From the NCBI GenBank assembly GCA_003142935.1, contig PLOG01000048.1, positions 1-34,168 of the forward strand: 34,168 nt of DNA. Reading direction: 5' to 3'. Shown piece by piece: positions 22,396 to 29,761 of this stretch. A program made the translations under genes and the position numbers. A model generated the notes under the pieces. The model did no database searches, was not told the DNA's origin, and was given only the letters and a program-made list of their open reading frames with translations. The DNA is from Acidobacteriaceae bacterium. Its GTDB lineage: Bacteria > Acidobacteriota > Terriglobia > Terriglobales > Acidobacteriaceae. The number at the start of each line of letters is the position of its first letter. Position 1 is the stretch's first letter.

Positions 22396-23541
22396 CTATT
22401 TCGGCGGGGGCGGCGCCTGGTCGTTGGTCACATCGGCTCCCGTCAGGACGCGGGATTCGGAGCGGAAGAGGTGGTAGTTGGTGAAGGCAACGTCATTCAA
22501 CTGGGTTTGATAGGACATGACGAAGTCCTGCTCGCCTTCGACGGGCATCTTGGCGAGAGCGACGCTCTTGATTGGACAGATGTACGGCGCGCCGCCGATG
22601 GACACGGAAGCATATTCCACCAGAATGGAACTCTTCACCTGTTCGAGGGGCGGATAGAAATCCGCGATCACCGTAACGCGAACAATACTGCCATCGTCGG
22701 GATCGATGGCAAGTTCGCCGTGGAAAGCGGGGAAGGTCTGCTCGGTTCCCCCGCGGTGCGGCACCAACACCATGTAATTGGTTTGGCCCTGGGGAACCCG
22801 ATACCGAAAGACCGCGCTCACGCCGCTCGAGTCCTTCTCCCAGTGGCTCCATTCGATCTTGTTGTGAATGGCGTTTCCGAGGACGACGATCAGGATGTGG
22901 CCAAATTCTCCTCGGGAGGTGAGGTGTCCGTCCAGCCGGCTCAATGAGTCGTCGTCCGCTCTCTTCGAGCCCCTCATCTCGTGACCTTCGCGATAGCTGA
23001 CAATCACGCTCGATGTGCCCGCGCTGTGCATGGGTAAGTACGATGACTCTACGCTTGGGGAGCCGGCCGCGCTGCGTGGTCTGCCTGCTGGGCTTGCAAA
23101 CTGTTCCGTCGTTGCGTGCGGCGGGGTGTCTTCAAAATAATCGGTCTTGCGCGTGGCATAGAAATTCGGGAGCCTGGAGATGGTGGTGTTGAGGTAGTCG
23201 ACGGTCTTCCGGAGCATGGCTTTCAGCTCGTCGTGTTCGGGAAGGGGCATCGCCGGGATGTCGGCGGCGGGAAGGTCGAGAATAGCGGACGCATCGGCGA
23301 GTACTGTGAATGCCTCGTGGCAGCGGTGACCGGGGAAAGCAGCCTGCCACTGGGCGAGGCGGGCAGAGCTTGCCCGTTCCGTGAGTTCGAAACCGGAGAG
23401 TTGCCGGGCAACCCTGGCGTCGGACTGCCCATGCGAAGCGGCGAGAAACTGCTCCAGTTCCGCCACGCTGACGAGCTTGGCCGCCAAAGCCTGCGGGGCG
23501 AAACCGAGAGTCAACAACAGCAGAAAGGCGATTCTGCGCAT
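22396..23541 (-). CDS. Secreted protein of unknown function (acidobacterial type)
   Basis: A 381-residue exported protein starting at ATG 23541, where MRRIAFLLLLTLGFAPQALA forms a signal peptide; a longer reading to 23691 has no support. After the signal come VAELEQFLAASHGQSDARVA, LSGFELTERASSARL, a LPNFYATRKTDYFEDTP motif at about residue 130-146, a beta-rich region with GNAIHNKIEWSHWE and FRYRVPQGQTNY, and a late SVSIGGAPYICPIKSVAL segment. The tail is proline-rich (APPPPK). Proteins with this combination recur, as far as I recall, in Acidobacteria, but I know no tested function. It is 93 bp upstream of the DUF4440-like gene on the same strand and may share its transcript. Confidence 0.75.
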   Translation of the reverse strand: MRRIAFLLLLTLGFAPQALAAKLVSVAELEQFLAASHGQSDARVARQLSGFELTERASSARLAQWQAAFPGHRCHEAFTVLADASAILDLPAADIPAMPLPEHDELKAMLRKTVDYLNTTISRLPNFYATRKTDYFEDTPPHATTEQFASPAGRPRSAAGSPSVESSYLPMHSAGTSSVIVSYREGHEMRGSKRADDDSLSRLDGHLTSRGEFGHILIVVLGNAIHNKIEWSHWEKDSSGVSAVFRYRVPQGQTNYMVLVPHRGGTEQTFPAFHGELAIDPDDGSIVRVTVIADFYPPLEQVKSSILVEYASVSIGGAPYICPIKSVALAKMPVEGEQDFVMSYQTQLNDVAFTNYHLFRSESRVLTGADVTNDQAPPPPK

Positions 23542-23712
23542 CTCACACCGCCCATTCGGTTCGCGGTCAAGTATAGCCGGTTTCTCACCTTCGCCCGAGG
23601 CTTGAATCCCAGGGTCTGAGCTGCTGAATGCATATCGAGCATCGCAGAGCTTGGGTGCTGGCAAGCATCGAAGCAAACACCGAGCTTTCACCAGTCGGAT
23701 TCCGATCGCGGG

Positions 23713-23718
23713 TATACT
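23713..23718 (+). promoter_or_regulatory. dxs: Possible -10 element for dxs
   Basis: TATACT fits the -10 consensus in five of six positions and lies about 110 bp before the dxs ATG. No clear -35 is seen at the usual distance. The ribosome-binding site is probably AGGGGGA at 23811-23817. Confidence 0.4.
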
Positions 23719-23827
23719 ATAGGTTGGCGAATGAGATTGGGGAGGTCCCGGCTTTTTGAGCTTTTCATGACGCCAGGGGGAAATTACTCCCCGGGACTCC
23801 AGGCATTATCCAGGGGGAAGTCATTCA

Positions 23828-25717
23828 ATGGGAACACTGCTGGAGTCGATCCAATCGCCGGCCGACCTGAAGCGCCTGGATGTCACGCAGATGGCGGAAC
23901 TGGCGGAGGAGATTCGCGCATTCCTGATTCAGACGCTGTCAAAGACCGGCGGCCACCTGGGACCGAACCTGGGCGTGGTCGAACTGACCCTGGCTCTGCA
24001 TGCGGTCTTTCATACCCCCGAAGACAAGATCACGTTCGACGTGAGCCACCAGGCCTACGTCCACAAAATTCTCACCGGCCGTCGCGAACGTTTTGAGACC
24101 ATCCGTCAAGCGGGCGGCTTGAACGGATTTATGCTGCGCACCGAAAGCGAGCACGACTGCTTCGGCGCAGGACATGCCGGCACCGCGCTTTCCGCGGCGC
24201 TGGGCATGGCCGTGGCTCGCGACCTGGCAGGCGGCGCCGAGCACGTGATCGCCGTGGCCGGCGACGCCGCGTTTACCAATGGCATTACCTTCGAGGCGAT
24301 GAACAACATTGCCGAGCAGACCCGTCGCCTGATCGTGGTACTCAACGACAACGAGTGGTCGATTGACCGCAACGTTGGCGCCATCGCGCGGTATTTCCAC
24401 CGCATCGTGACCAACGAGCACTATCAGCACCTGCACGCCTCGGCCACGCGCATCATCGAGCGTTTCGGAGGCAAGACCGCCATCAAGGTTGTTCGCCGCG
24501 CCGAAGAGGCGGCTAAAAGCATGCTGTGGCCTTCCATCCTGTTTGAGGAGTTCGGCCTGGAATACTTCGGCCCCATTGACGGACATAACCTGCCGCTGCT
24601 GATCGAGAGCTTTAAGTTTCTCAAGGCCGCCGACCACCCCGTGCTGCTGCACGTGCTGACGCAGAAGGGCCGCGGCTATCAGCCTGCGCTGGACGGTCAG
24701 AAAAAGTTCCATGGGCTGGGGCCTTACGATCCTGAGACCGGCATGACCAAGCCTCCGGGATTGCCGACTTACTCTGAAGTCTTCGCCAACACGTTGACCG
24801 AGCTGGCCAACAAGAACGACCGCATTGTAGCCATTACGGCAGCCATGCCCAACGGCACAGGCCTCGATCTCTTCAGGCCGCATCATCCCACGCGCTATTT
24901 CGATGTGGGCATCGCCGAGGAACACGCGGTGGTGTTTGCGGCTGGCATGGCGACGCGCGGCTTCAGGCCCGTGTGCGCCATCTACTCCACCTTTTTGCAG
25001 CGCGCGTTCGATCCGATTGTTCACGACGTCTGCCTGCAGAAGCTGCCGGTGCTGTTCTGCATGGACCGCGCCGGTCTTTCCGGCGACGATGGACCGACGC
25101 ATCACGGGCTGTTCGATATCGGCTACCTGCGCTCCATTCCGGAGATAGTGCTGATGGCGCCCAAGGACGAGGACGAGCTGGCCGACATGATGAAGACCGG
25201 TCTTGAACTTTCCGGGCCCAGCGCAATTCGTTATCCGCGCGGCGTGGTGGCCGGCGTGGCCCGCAAGGCGGAGCCGCAGACGCTCGCCGTAGGCAAGGCA
25301 GAGATTATCCAGGATGGCTCCGACGTAGCCATTCTCGGCTTGGGACCCATGACCGCCATGGCCAGGCAGTTGGCCACCCTGCTTGAACGCGATGGCTACT
25401 CGGCCGCTGTAATCAACCCCCGCTTCGTCAAGCCCATCGATCGCGAGATGCTTGCTCAATACGCCCGCCGCGTGGCTGCTTTTGTCACCTTTGAAGATCA
25501 CGTGAAGATGGGCGGCTTCGGTTCCGCAGTGGTTGAAGCTCTAGAAGAACTGGGCTGCGAGGTACCGGTGGTCCGCATCGGCTGGCCCGACCAGTTTATT
25601 GAACATGGCAAGGTGGATGACCTGCGCGCCAAGTACGGCTTGAGCGTGGACGCCGCCCTGGCGCAGGTGCTGCCATTGCTTGCAGGGCGCAGACGGCCCA
25701 CACTTGTGGCAAGTTAA
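23828..25717 (+). CDS. dxs: 1-deoxy-D-xylulose-5-phosphate synthase, divergent form
   Basis: Thiamine-diphosphate enzyme that joins pyruvate and glyceraldehyde 3-phosphate, the first step of the MEP isoprenoid pathway. The 629 residues match Dxs in order: GGHLGPNLGVVELTLALH (41-58), FDVSHQAYVHKILTGR (70-85), the ThDP/Mg site GDAAFTNG...AMNN (145-160) with LNDNEWSI, catalytic Glu in GIAEEHAV (E364), YSTFLQRAFDPIVHDV and DRAGLSGDDGPTHHG (413-427). It departs from the textbook enzyme at VSHQ for VGHQ, GDAA for GDGA, AEEH for AEQH and THHG for THQG, so it belongs to a divergent branch. Its stop codon (25715-25717) lies inside a 14-bp direct repeat flanking a MITE-like element. Confidence 0.88.
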   Translation: MGTLLESIQSPADLKRLDVTQMAELAEEIRAFLIQTLSKTGGHLGPNLGVVELTLALHAVFHTPEDKITFDVSHQAYVHKILTGRRERFETIRQAGGLNGFMLRTESEHDCFGAGHAGTALSAALGMAVARDLAGGAEHVIAVAGDAAFTNGITFEAMNNIAEQTRRLIVVLNDNEWSIDRNVGAIARYFHRIVTNEHYQHLHASATRIIERFGGKTAIKVVRRAEEAAKSMLWPSILFEEFGLEYFGPIDGHNLPLLIESFKFLKAADHPVLLHVLTQKGRGYQPALDGQKKFHGLGPYDPETGMTKPPGLPTYSEVFANTLTELANKNDRIVAITAAMPNGTGLDLFRPHHPTRYFDVGIAEEHAVVFAAGMATRGFRPVCAIYSTFLQRAFDPIVHDVCLQKLPVLFCMDRAGLSGDDGPTHHGLFDIGYLRSIPEIVLMAPKDEDELADMMKTGLELSGPSAIRYPRGVVAGVARKAEPQTLAVGKAEIIQDGSDVAILGLGPMTAMARQLATLLERDGYSAAVINPRFVKPIDREMLAQYARRVAAFVTFEDHVKMGGFGSAVVEALEELGCEVPVVRIGWPDQFIEHGKVDDLRAKYGLSVDAALAQVLPLLAGRRRPTLVAS

Positions 25718-26019
25718 AAGCCTGCGGCGAAAGTCGGGGTTTGAAAGGGCACGGCTTTAGACGTGCCGTAAGCCATTAACAAGAAGTAATGGGTTTTACA
25801 GGCTGCGGAAAAACTTGCGTGGGCAATGAAACTCAGAGGCTTTGTAACAGGGCTAGGCTTTAGCCGGGCCGCAAATCCCGCAAAATGAACGGAGGGCTTT
25901 AGCCCCTGCAAAATTCCGCCTTGCACAATAGCCAAATCTAGGCCTTTTCTCAGCAGCCTGTTTAGCCCCCGAGGGATGGTTTTAGCCCACTTCGACTTTC
26001 AACACTGGCAAGTTAAAAG
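25707..26019. mobile_element. Dispersed MITE-like element, copy 5, with 14-bp flanking direct repeats
   Basis: TGGCAAGTTAAAAG occurs at 25707-25720 and again at 26006-26019, directly flanking an element at 25721-26005. The element's ends share GAAAGTCG / CGACTTTC, and inside are ACAGGCTGCGGAAAAAC, GGGCTTTAGCCC and CAGCAGCCTGTTTAGCCCC. The left direct repeat contains the last base-triplets of dxs including TAA. This is what a target-site duplication looks like; the element encodes nothing, so it would need a transposase in trans. The amidohydrolase gene begins about 100 bp further on. Confidence 0.75.
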
Positions 26020-26125
26020 AGATTAATTAGGTGAGATGGTAACTAACAATAGTTTAGGCACGATAGGCCGTTTCGCGGGCGATTCCAAACCGCTGTGCGA
26101 CAATCCTCAACAGACCAGCCTATCG

Positions 26126-27598
26126 ATGCGATTCGTTTCCAATATTCTCAAATGCCTGATCGGCGCGGCCCTGGCATCTGCCGCGGCCTGGGCAAACTCT
26201 TTGCCGCAAGCCACCCCAAATTCGGAGGCCTCCGTTCCCCTGGTTTTGACCGGCGGCACGGTGGTGGATGTAACCAACTGGGGCCGCTCGGCGCGCGACT
26301 TGCAGGATGCGGTCGTGATTGTGCGCGACGGCAAGATCGCCGATGTCGGCCCATCGGGGACGGTGGCCATTCCCAAGGGCGCGCGGGTCATCGATTGCAC
26401 CGGAAAATTCATCATCCCCGGCCTGGTGGATGGCTTTACAGGCATCGACTCCCAGGGGCAGGCCAATGCCAATCTGTACTTGGGCGTGACCACCGTCGTG
26501 GTCCGCAATGACCACGAACACGGCCTCGTCGATTTAGTCGCCAATCCCCGCCCGCATCTCTACTTGATTGACTCCGTCGGCGTCACCGACAACTGGAGTT
26601 TGCTGGCCAAGCAACCGGAGTGGATGGGCAAACTCAAGGAGGGCGCGCGGCCGGTCGAGCTGAGTCCCGGCGACGCCAGTCTGGAACTCAACGACTCTGC
26701 CCGGCTGGGGACGCGCGTCGTCCTGCTCAGGCCTGAAGTCACGGCAGCCAACACGCAGTTGATCGTTGCCCGTGCTCACCTGCTGGGGTTGGTCACCTAC
26801 GGGGAGTTCGTGGCCACGCCCTACAGCGTAGGTGTGGAGGCCGGCGTGGACTGCCTGCCGCACATGAACCGCTACGACCTCGGCGTGGTTCCCGATGAAC
26901 TGCAGCGGCCGCTGGTTGAAGACCCCGACGGCTCGTCGGCAAATACGGCCTACGACTACTCCCAGCGTGTGCCCCCTACCGACCTGCGCCTGCGCAACTA
27001 TGCCAACTTTCTGGCCGCGCACCATGCAGCGCTGATGCCCACCTTTAGCCTCTACTATGTCAACCTGCCTGGCCATCGCAATCTGTGGAAGGAGCCGGCT
27101 GCTGCAGTCCTCAACCCTGCCCGCATGTTCAATCCCACCAATCCCGCCACCGGCGAGATGGATTACCCGCTGAGTTACTGGGCCCGGCATACGCCCGCGG
27201 TAACGCAGCGCTGGGTTGAAGAAAACCTGCGCAAGAAGGCCGCCCAGGACGCCATGCGGATGTGGCTCATCAACGAGACGATCTTCGCCGCCTATCCCCA
27301 CTACCTGGCGGCCTCGGATGCGCCGGTCTCGGGCGCCATGCCCGGCATCTCCCTGCACACCGAGCTTGAATTGCTGGTGCGGCTTGGGCTCTCTTCCCGA
27401 GAGGCATTGGCGGCAGCCACAAACAACTACGCCCTTCAGTTTGGATGGAACGAGCTGGGGCAGGTAGCTCCGGGCCGCCGCGCCGACATTCTCGTAGTCG
27501 ACGCCGATCCTACCGCCAACATCTGGAATGCGCGGCGAATTGCGATGCTGATTGTGGACGGCGAGATTGTAGATCGCGACGCGCTGCTGAAAAGGTGA
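26126..27598 (+). CDS. Secreted amidohydrolase-fold protein lacking the HxH motif
   Basis: A 490-residue exported protein of the amidohydrolase superfamily. From ATG 26126 a signal peptide covers about residues 1-24 (ILKCLIGAALASAAAWA). The fold is clear from the N-terminal LVLTGGTVVDVTNWG, IVRDGKIADVGPSG, DCTGKFIIPGLVDGF and the C-terminal TELELLVRLGLSSREALAAATNNYA...GWNELGQVAPGRRADILVVDADP (key residues GLSSREAL-AAT, G-V-PG-RADILV). The metal-binding HxH expected right after PGLVD is replaced by GFTGI. The later ligands are partly kept (LPHMNR, AASDAP), while the VHA-type His is replaced by TYGEF. It may be inactive, bind one metal, or have another role. An ATG at 26036 lies in the repeat-derived leader and is unlikely. 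Confidence 0.82.
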   Translation: MRFVSNILKCLIGAALASAAAWANSLPQATPNSEASVPLVLTGGTVVDVTNWGRSARDLQDAVVIVRDGKIADVGPSGTVAIPKGARVIDCTGKFIIPGLVDGFTGIDSQGQANANLYLGVTTVVVRNDHEHGLVDLVANPRPHLYLIDSVGVTDNWSLLAKQPEWMGKLKEGARPVELSPGDASLELNDSARLGTRVVLLRPEVTAANTQLIVARAHLLGLVTYGEFVATPYSVGVEAGVDCLPHMNRYDLGVVPDELQRPLVEDPDGSSANTAYDYSQRVPPTDLRLRNYANFLAAHHAALMPTFSLYYVNLPGHRNLWKEPAAAVLNPARMFNPTNPATGEMDYPLSYWARHTPAVTQRWVEENLRKKAAQDAMRMWLINETIFAAYPHYLAASDAPVSGAMPGISLHTELELLVRLGLSSREALAAATNNYALQFGWNELGQVAPGRRADILVVDADPTANIWNARRIAMLIVDGEIVDRDALLKR

Positions 27599-27686
27599 GC
27601 GCGGCTGCTTTCCTATCTTCACTGCGAGCAGTCACAATGGTACGTGGACACTTGGGCAATCGATGAGCGGGCTCGGATGGCCTTCC

Positions 27687-27958
27687 CTCAGGGGCTAAAC
27701 AGGCTGCGGAAAAACTCATTTTGCGACACTGTTTTGAAAGGGCACGGCGGGGTACCCTCTGGGTCCCGTGCCGCAACTGCCGCAAAATCAAGGCGGCCTT
27801 CACAGGCTGCGGAAAAACTCTACCGGAGCTGGAATGAGTGTCAGGGCACGACTTCAGTCATGCCAAATGTCGCAAGAATAGCGCGGGCTTTAGCCCCTGA
27901 GGGATGTTTTTCGCGCTTCTCGCCAGAATCAGCCCCTTTTCCGCACCCTGCAAAGCCC
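27687..27958. repeat. Dispersed MITE-like element, copy 6 (composite of two units)
   Basis: Begins with CTCAGGGGCTAAACAGGCTG (27687-27706), which is the reverse complement of the right end seen in copies 1, 2 and 5, has a second head TTCACAGGCTGCGGAAAAAC at 27799, and closes with a degenerate CCGCACCCTGCAAAGCCC (27941-27958). It includes GGGCTTTAGCCC and the GGGCACGACTTCAGTCATGCC hairpin in a mutated form. It fills most of the gap between the amidohydrolase stop (27598) and the next start (28034). Confidence 0.75.
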
Positions 27959-28033
27959 GAATATTCCATTCGCTATCTTGAAGCGCGTCTGAAGCTGCGT
28001 CCTTTTAAGACAGCCATCTCCCCTGCCCGCAAT

Positions 28034-29761
28034 ATGCTTCTTGCGCCTTATCTGCTAATGGCGGCGTTGACCTTCTCAATTTCCCTGTTCGCCCAGGACC
28101 CCGCGCAGGACCAGGGACAGGCCGCGCAGCCCACGACCCTCGACCGGACGCTCGCGACGCTGCATGGAGTGGTCCGCAATGCCGCCACCGGCGAAGCCCT
28201 GCCGCGCGCTCTGGTGCGGATTGAAGGTGACGCCAATACCGGCGCGCTGACCGACGGAGATGGGCGCTTCGAGATCGCCAACATTCCGGTCGGGCCGCAG
28301 CATGTGAGCGTGCAGAAGCCGGGTTTTCTTGATCGCGGAATTCTCCCAGACGGTGCAACCAGCAGTGTGGGGCAATTCCTCGTCGCCATGCCTGCCGGGG
28401 GGCACAACATTCTGGTAGCCGCCGAGATGCCGGATGTGGTGTTCACGCTGGCGTCGACGGGGGCCATTCGCGGCCAGGTCCAGCTTTCGACGGGTGAGCC
28501 GGCCGAGGGGATCGCGATTGCGCTGGCGCAGCGCACGATTCAGGAGGGGCGCCTTCTCTGGCAGCAGTCCGCCACCACAAAGACCCGCAGCGACGGCACG
28601 TTTCGGTTTGGCGGGCTTGCCGACGGAGACTATGCCCTCTTCAGCGAGCCCTCGATGGACAGCGATCTGGATGGGGCGCCCGGCGGGACCGGCCAGCTCT
28701 GGGGCTACGCGAGCGCGTATTATCCCGACGCGCGGGAACCTTCCGGATTGACCAGGATTCATGTCGCAAACGGCCAGGAGACGCAGGCTAACCTTTCGCT
28801 GACGCTGGAGCCCTTTCAGGCCGTAACGGCGGCGGTTTTGTTTCCGCAAGGCGTTCCGGCTGAGCGCGCGGGAACCAACCTCTCCGCCGCGGTGCTGGAC
28901 AACGCCGGCCGCCAGCTTCCTTATCAGGCGCAATACGACGAGCAGTCGCATTCCGTTCAGGCCGAACTGCCCGATGGGAGCTACACGCTGGTGGTGTCGA
29001 GTATTCCGCCGCAGGAGCGCAGGCGAGGCGAGGGGGACTTTGGCACTGGGGTACTGGCGGGCTCGGTGGATGTGACCGTTGCCGGCCGCACGGTGCCGAA
29101 TCTGCGGGTAGCGCTTTCCGCTCCAAGGCCGAATCCCGTGCAGCTTATCGTGCAGCGCAACGCGATGTCTCCGATGGGAGCCGGCCCTGTAGAAGTCCAG
29201 ATAAGCCAGGCCAGCGGATGGATCGATGACAGCGTGGTCGCCGAGTTCGCGAATGGGGTTCCGCCGGGGCCGTTGGAGACGGTCTACACCAGGCCCGGTT
29301 CTTACTGGGTGCACACCCAGAACGAAAGGGGCCTTTGTGAGGCCTCGTTCACGGCGGGCGGGGCGAACCTGGCCCGCGAGCCGGTGGTCCTCGGGTTCTC
29401 CGGTTCTGCCGCGTCAATGGAACTGACCCTGCGCGACGACTGTGCCAGCTTGCAACTGAGCCTGCCGGACACGCTGGACTCGATAGCCGCCGGCGAGGAG
29501 CCTTTTTTTACCGTGTATGCGATTCCGAACTTCGATTCGACCTCGGATGTGGCGCCGGTGACGCTGCGTGCTTCAACGGGAGGAAGCGTGACGCTGAGCG
29601 GGCTCACGCCGGGCAATTATCACGTGTACACCTTCGCTGGGGCGGTCGAGCTCGCGTATCGAAACCGCGATGCCCTTGCGGCGTTGGCGAATCGTGGGCA
29701 GGCGATTGCGTTGTCCCCCGGTGCGACCGGCAACCTGGTAGTGGAGGCCCTGGGACAATGA
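28034..29761 (+). CDS. Secreted carboxypeptidase-regulatory-like domain protein (first of pair)
   Basis: A 575-residue exported, beta-rich protein. A signal peptide covers about residues 1-21 (LLAPYLLMAALTFSISLFAQ). A CarboxypepD_reg-like domain follows: LHGVVRNAATGEALPRALVRIEG, ALTDGDGRFEIANIPVGPQHVSVQKPGF (key residues TDGDGRFEI, GPQHVSV). A second such unit begins near IRGQVQLSTGEPAEGIAIAL, and a third repeat-like part ends with VTLSGLTPGNYHVYTF. No catalytic motif is visible, so it is probably a surface or adhesive protein. I chose the ATG at 28034; the open frame continues upstream to 27644 but only through the repeat. The stop overlaps the start of the next gene (ATGA). Confidence 0.8.
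   Translation: MLLAPYLLMAALTFSISLFAQDPAQDQGQAAQPTTLDRTLATLHGVVRNAATGEALPRALVRIEGDANTGALTDGDGRFEIANIPVGPQHVSVQKPGFLDRGILPDGATSSVGQFLVAMPAGGHNILVAAEMPDVVFTLASTGAIRGQVQLSTGEPAEGIAIALAQRTIQEGRLLWQQSATTKTRSDGTFRFGGLADGDYALFSEPSMDSDLDGAPGGTGQLWGYASAYYPDAREPSGLTRIHVANGQETQANLSLTLEPFQAVTAAVLFPQGVPAERAGTNLSAAVLDNAGRQLPYQAQYDEQSHSVQAELPDGSYTLVVSSIPPQERRRGEGDFGTGVLAGSVDVTVAGRTVPNLRVALSAPRPNPVQLIVQRNAMSPMGAGPVEVQISQASGWIDDSVVAEFANGVPPGPLETVYTRPGSYWVHTQNERGLCEASFTAGGANLAREPVVLGFSGSAASMELTLRDDCASLQLSLPDTLDSIAAGEEPFFTVYAIPNFDSTSDVAPVTLRASTGGSVTLSGLTPGNYHVYTFAGAVELAYRNRDALAALANRGQAIALSPGATGNLVVEALGQ

Noticed and set aside
23939..25501. Minus-strand open frame of 520 codons opposite dxs
   Set aside because: Antisense shadow of a conserved enzyme; no motif seen.
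27644..28033. N-terminal extension of the first regulatory-like gene
   Set aside because: The open frame runs through a dispersed repeat; the signal peptide begins at the ATG at 28034.
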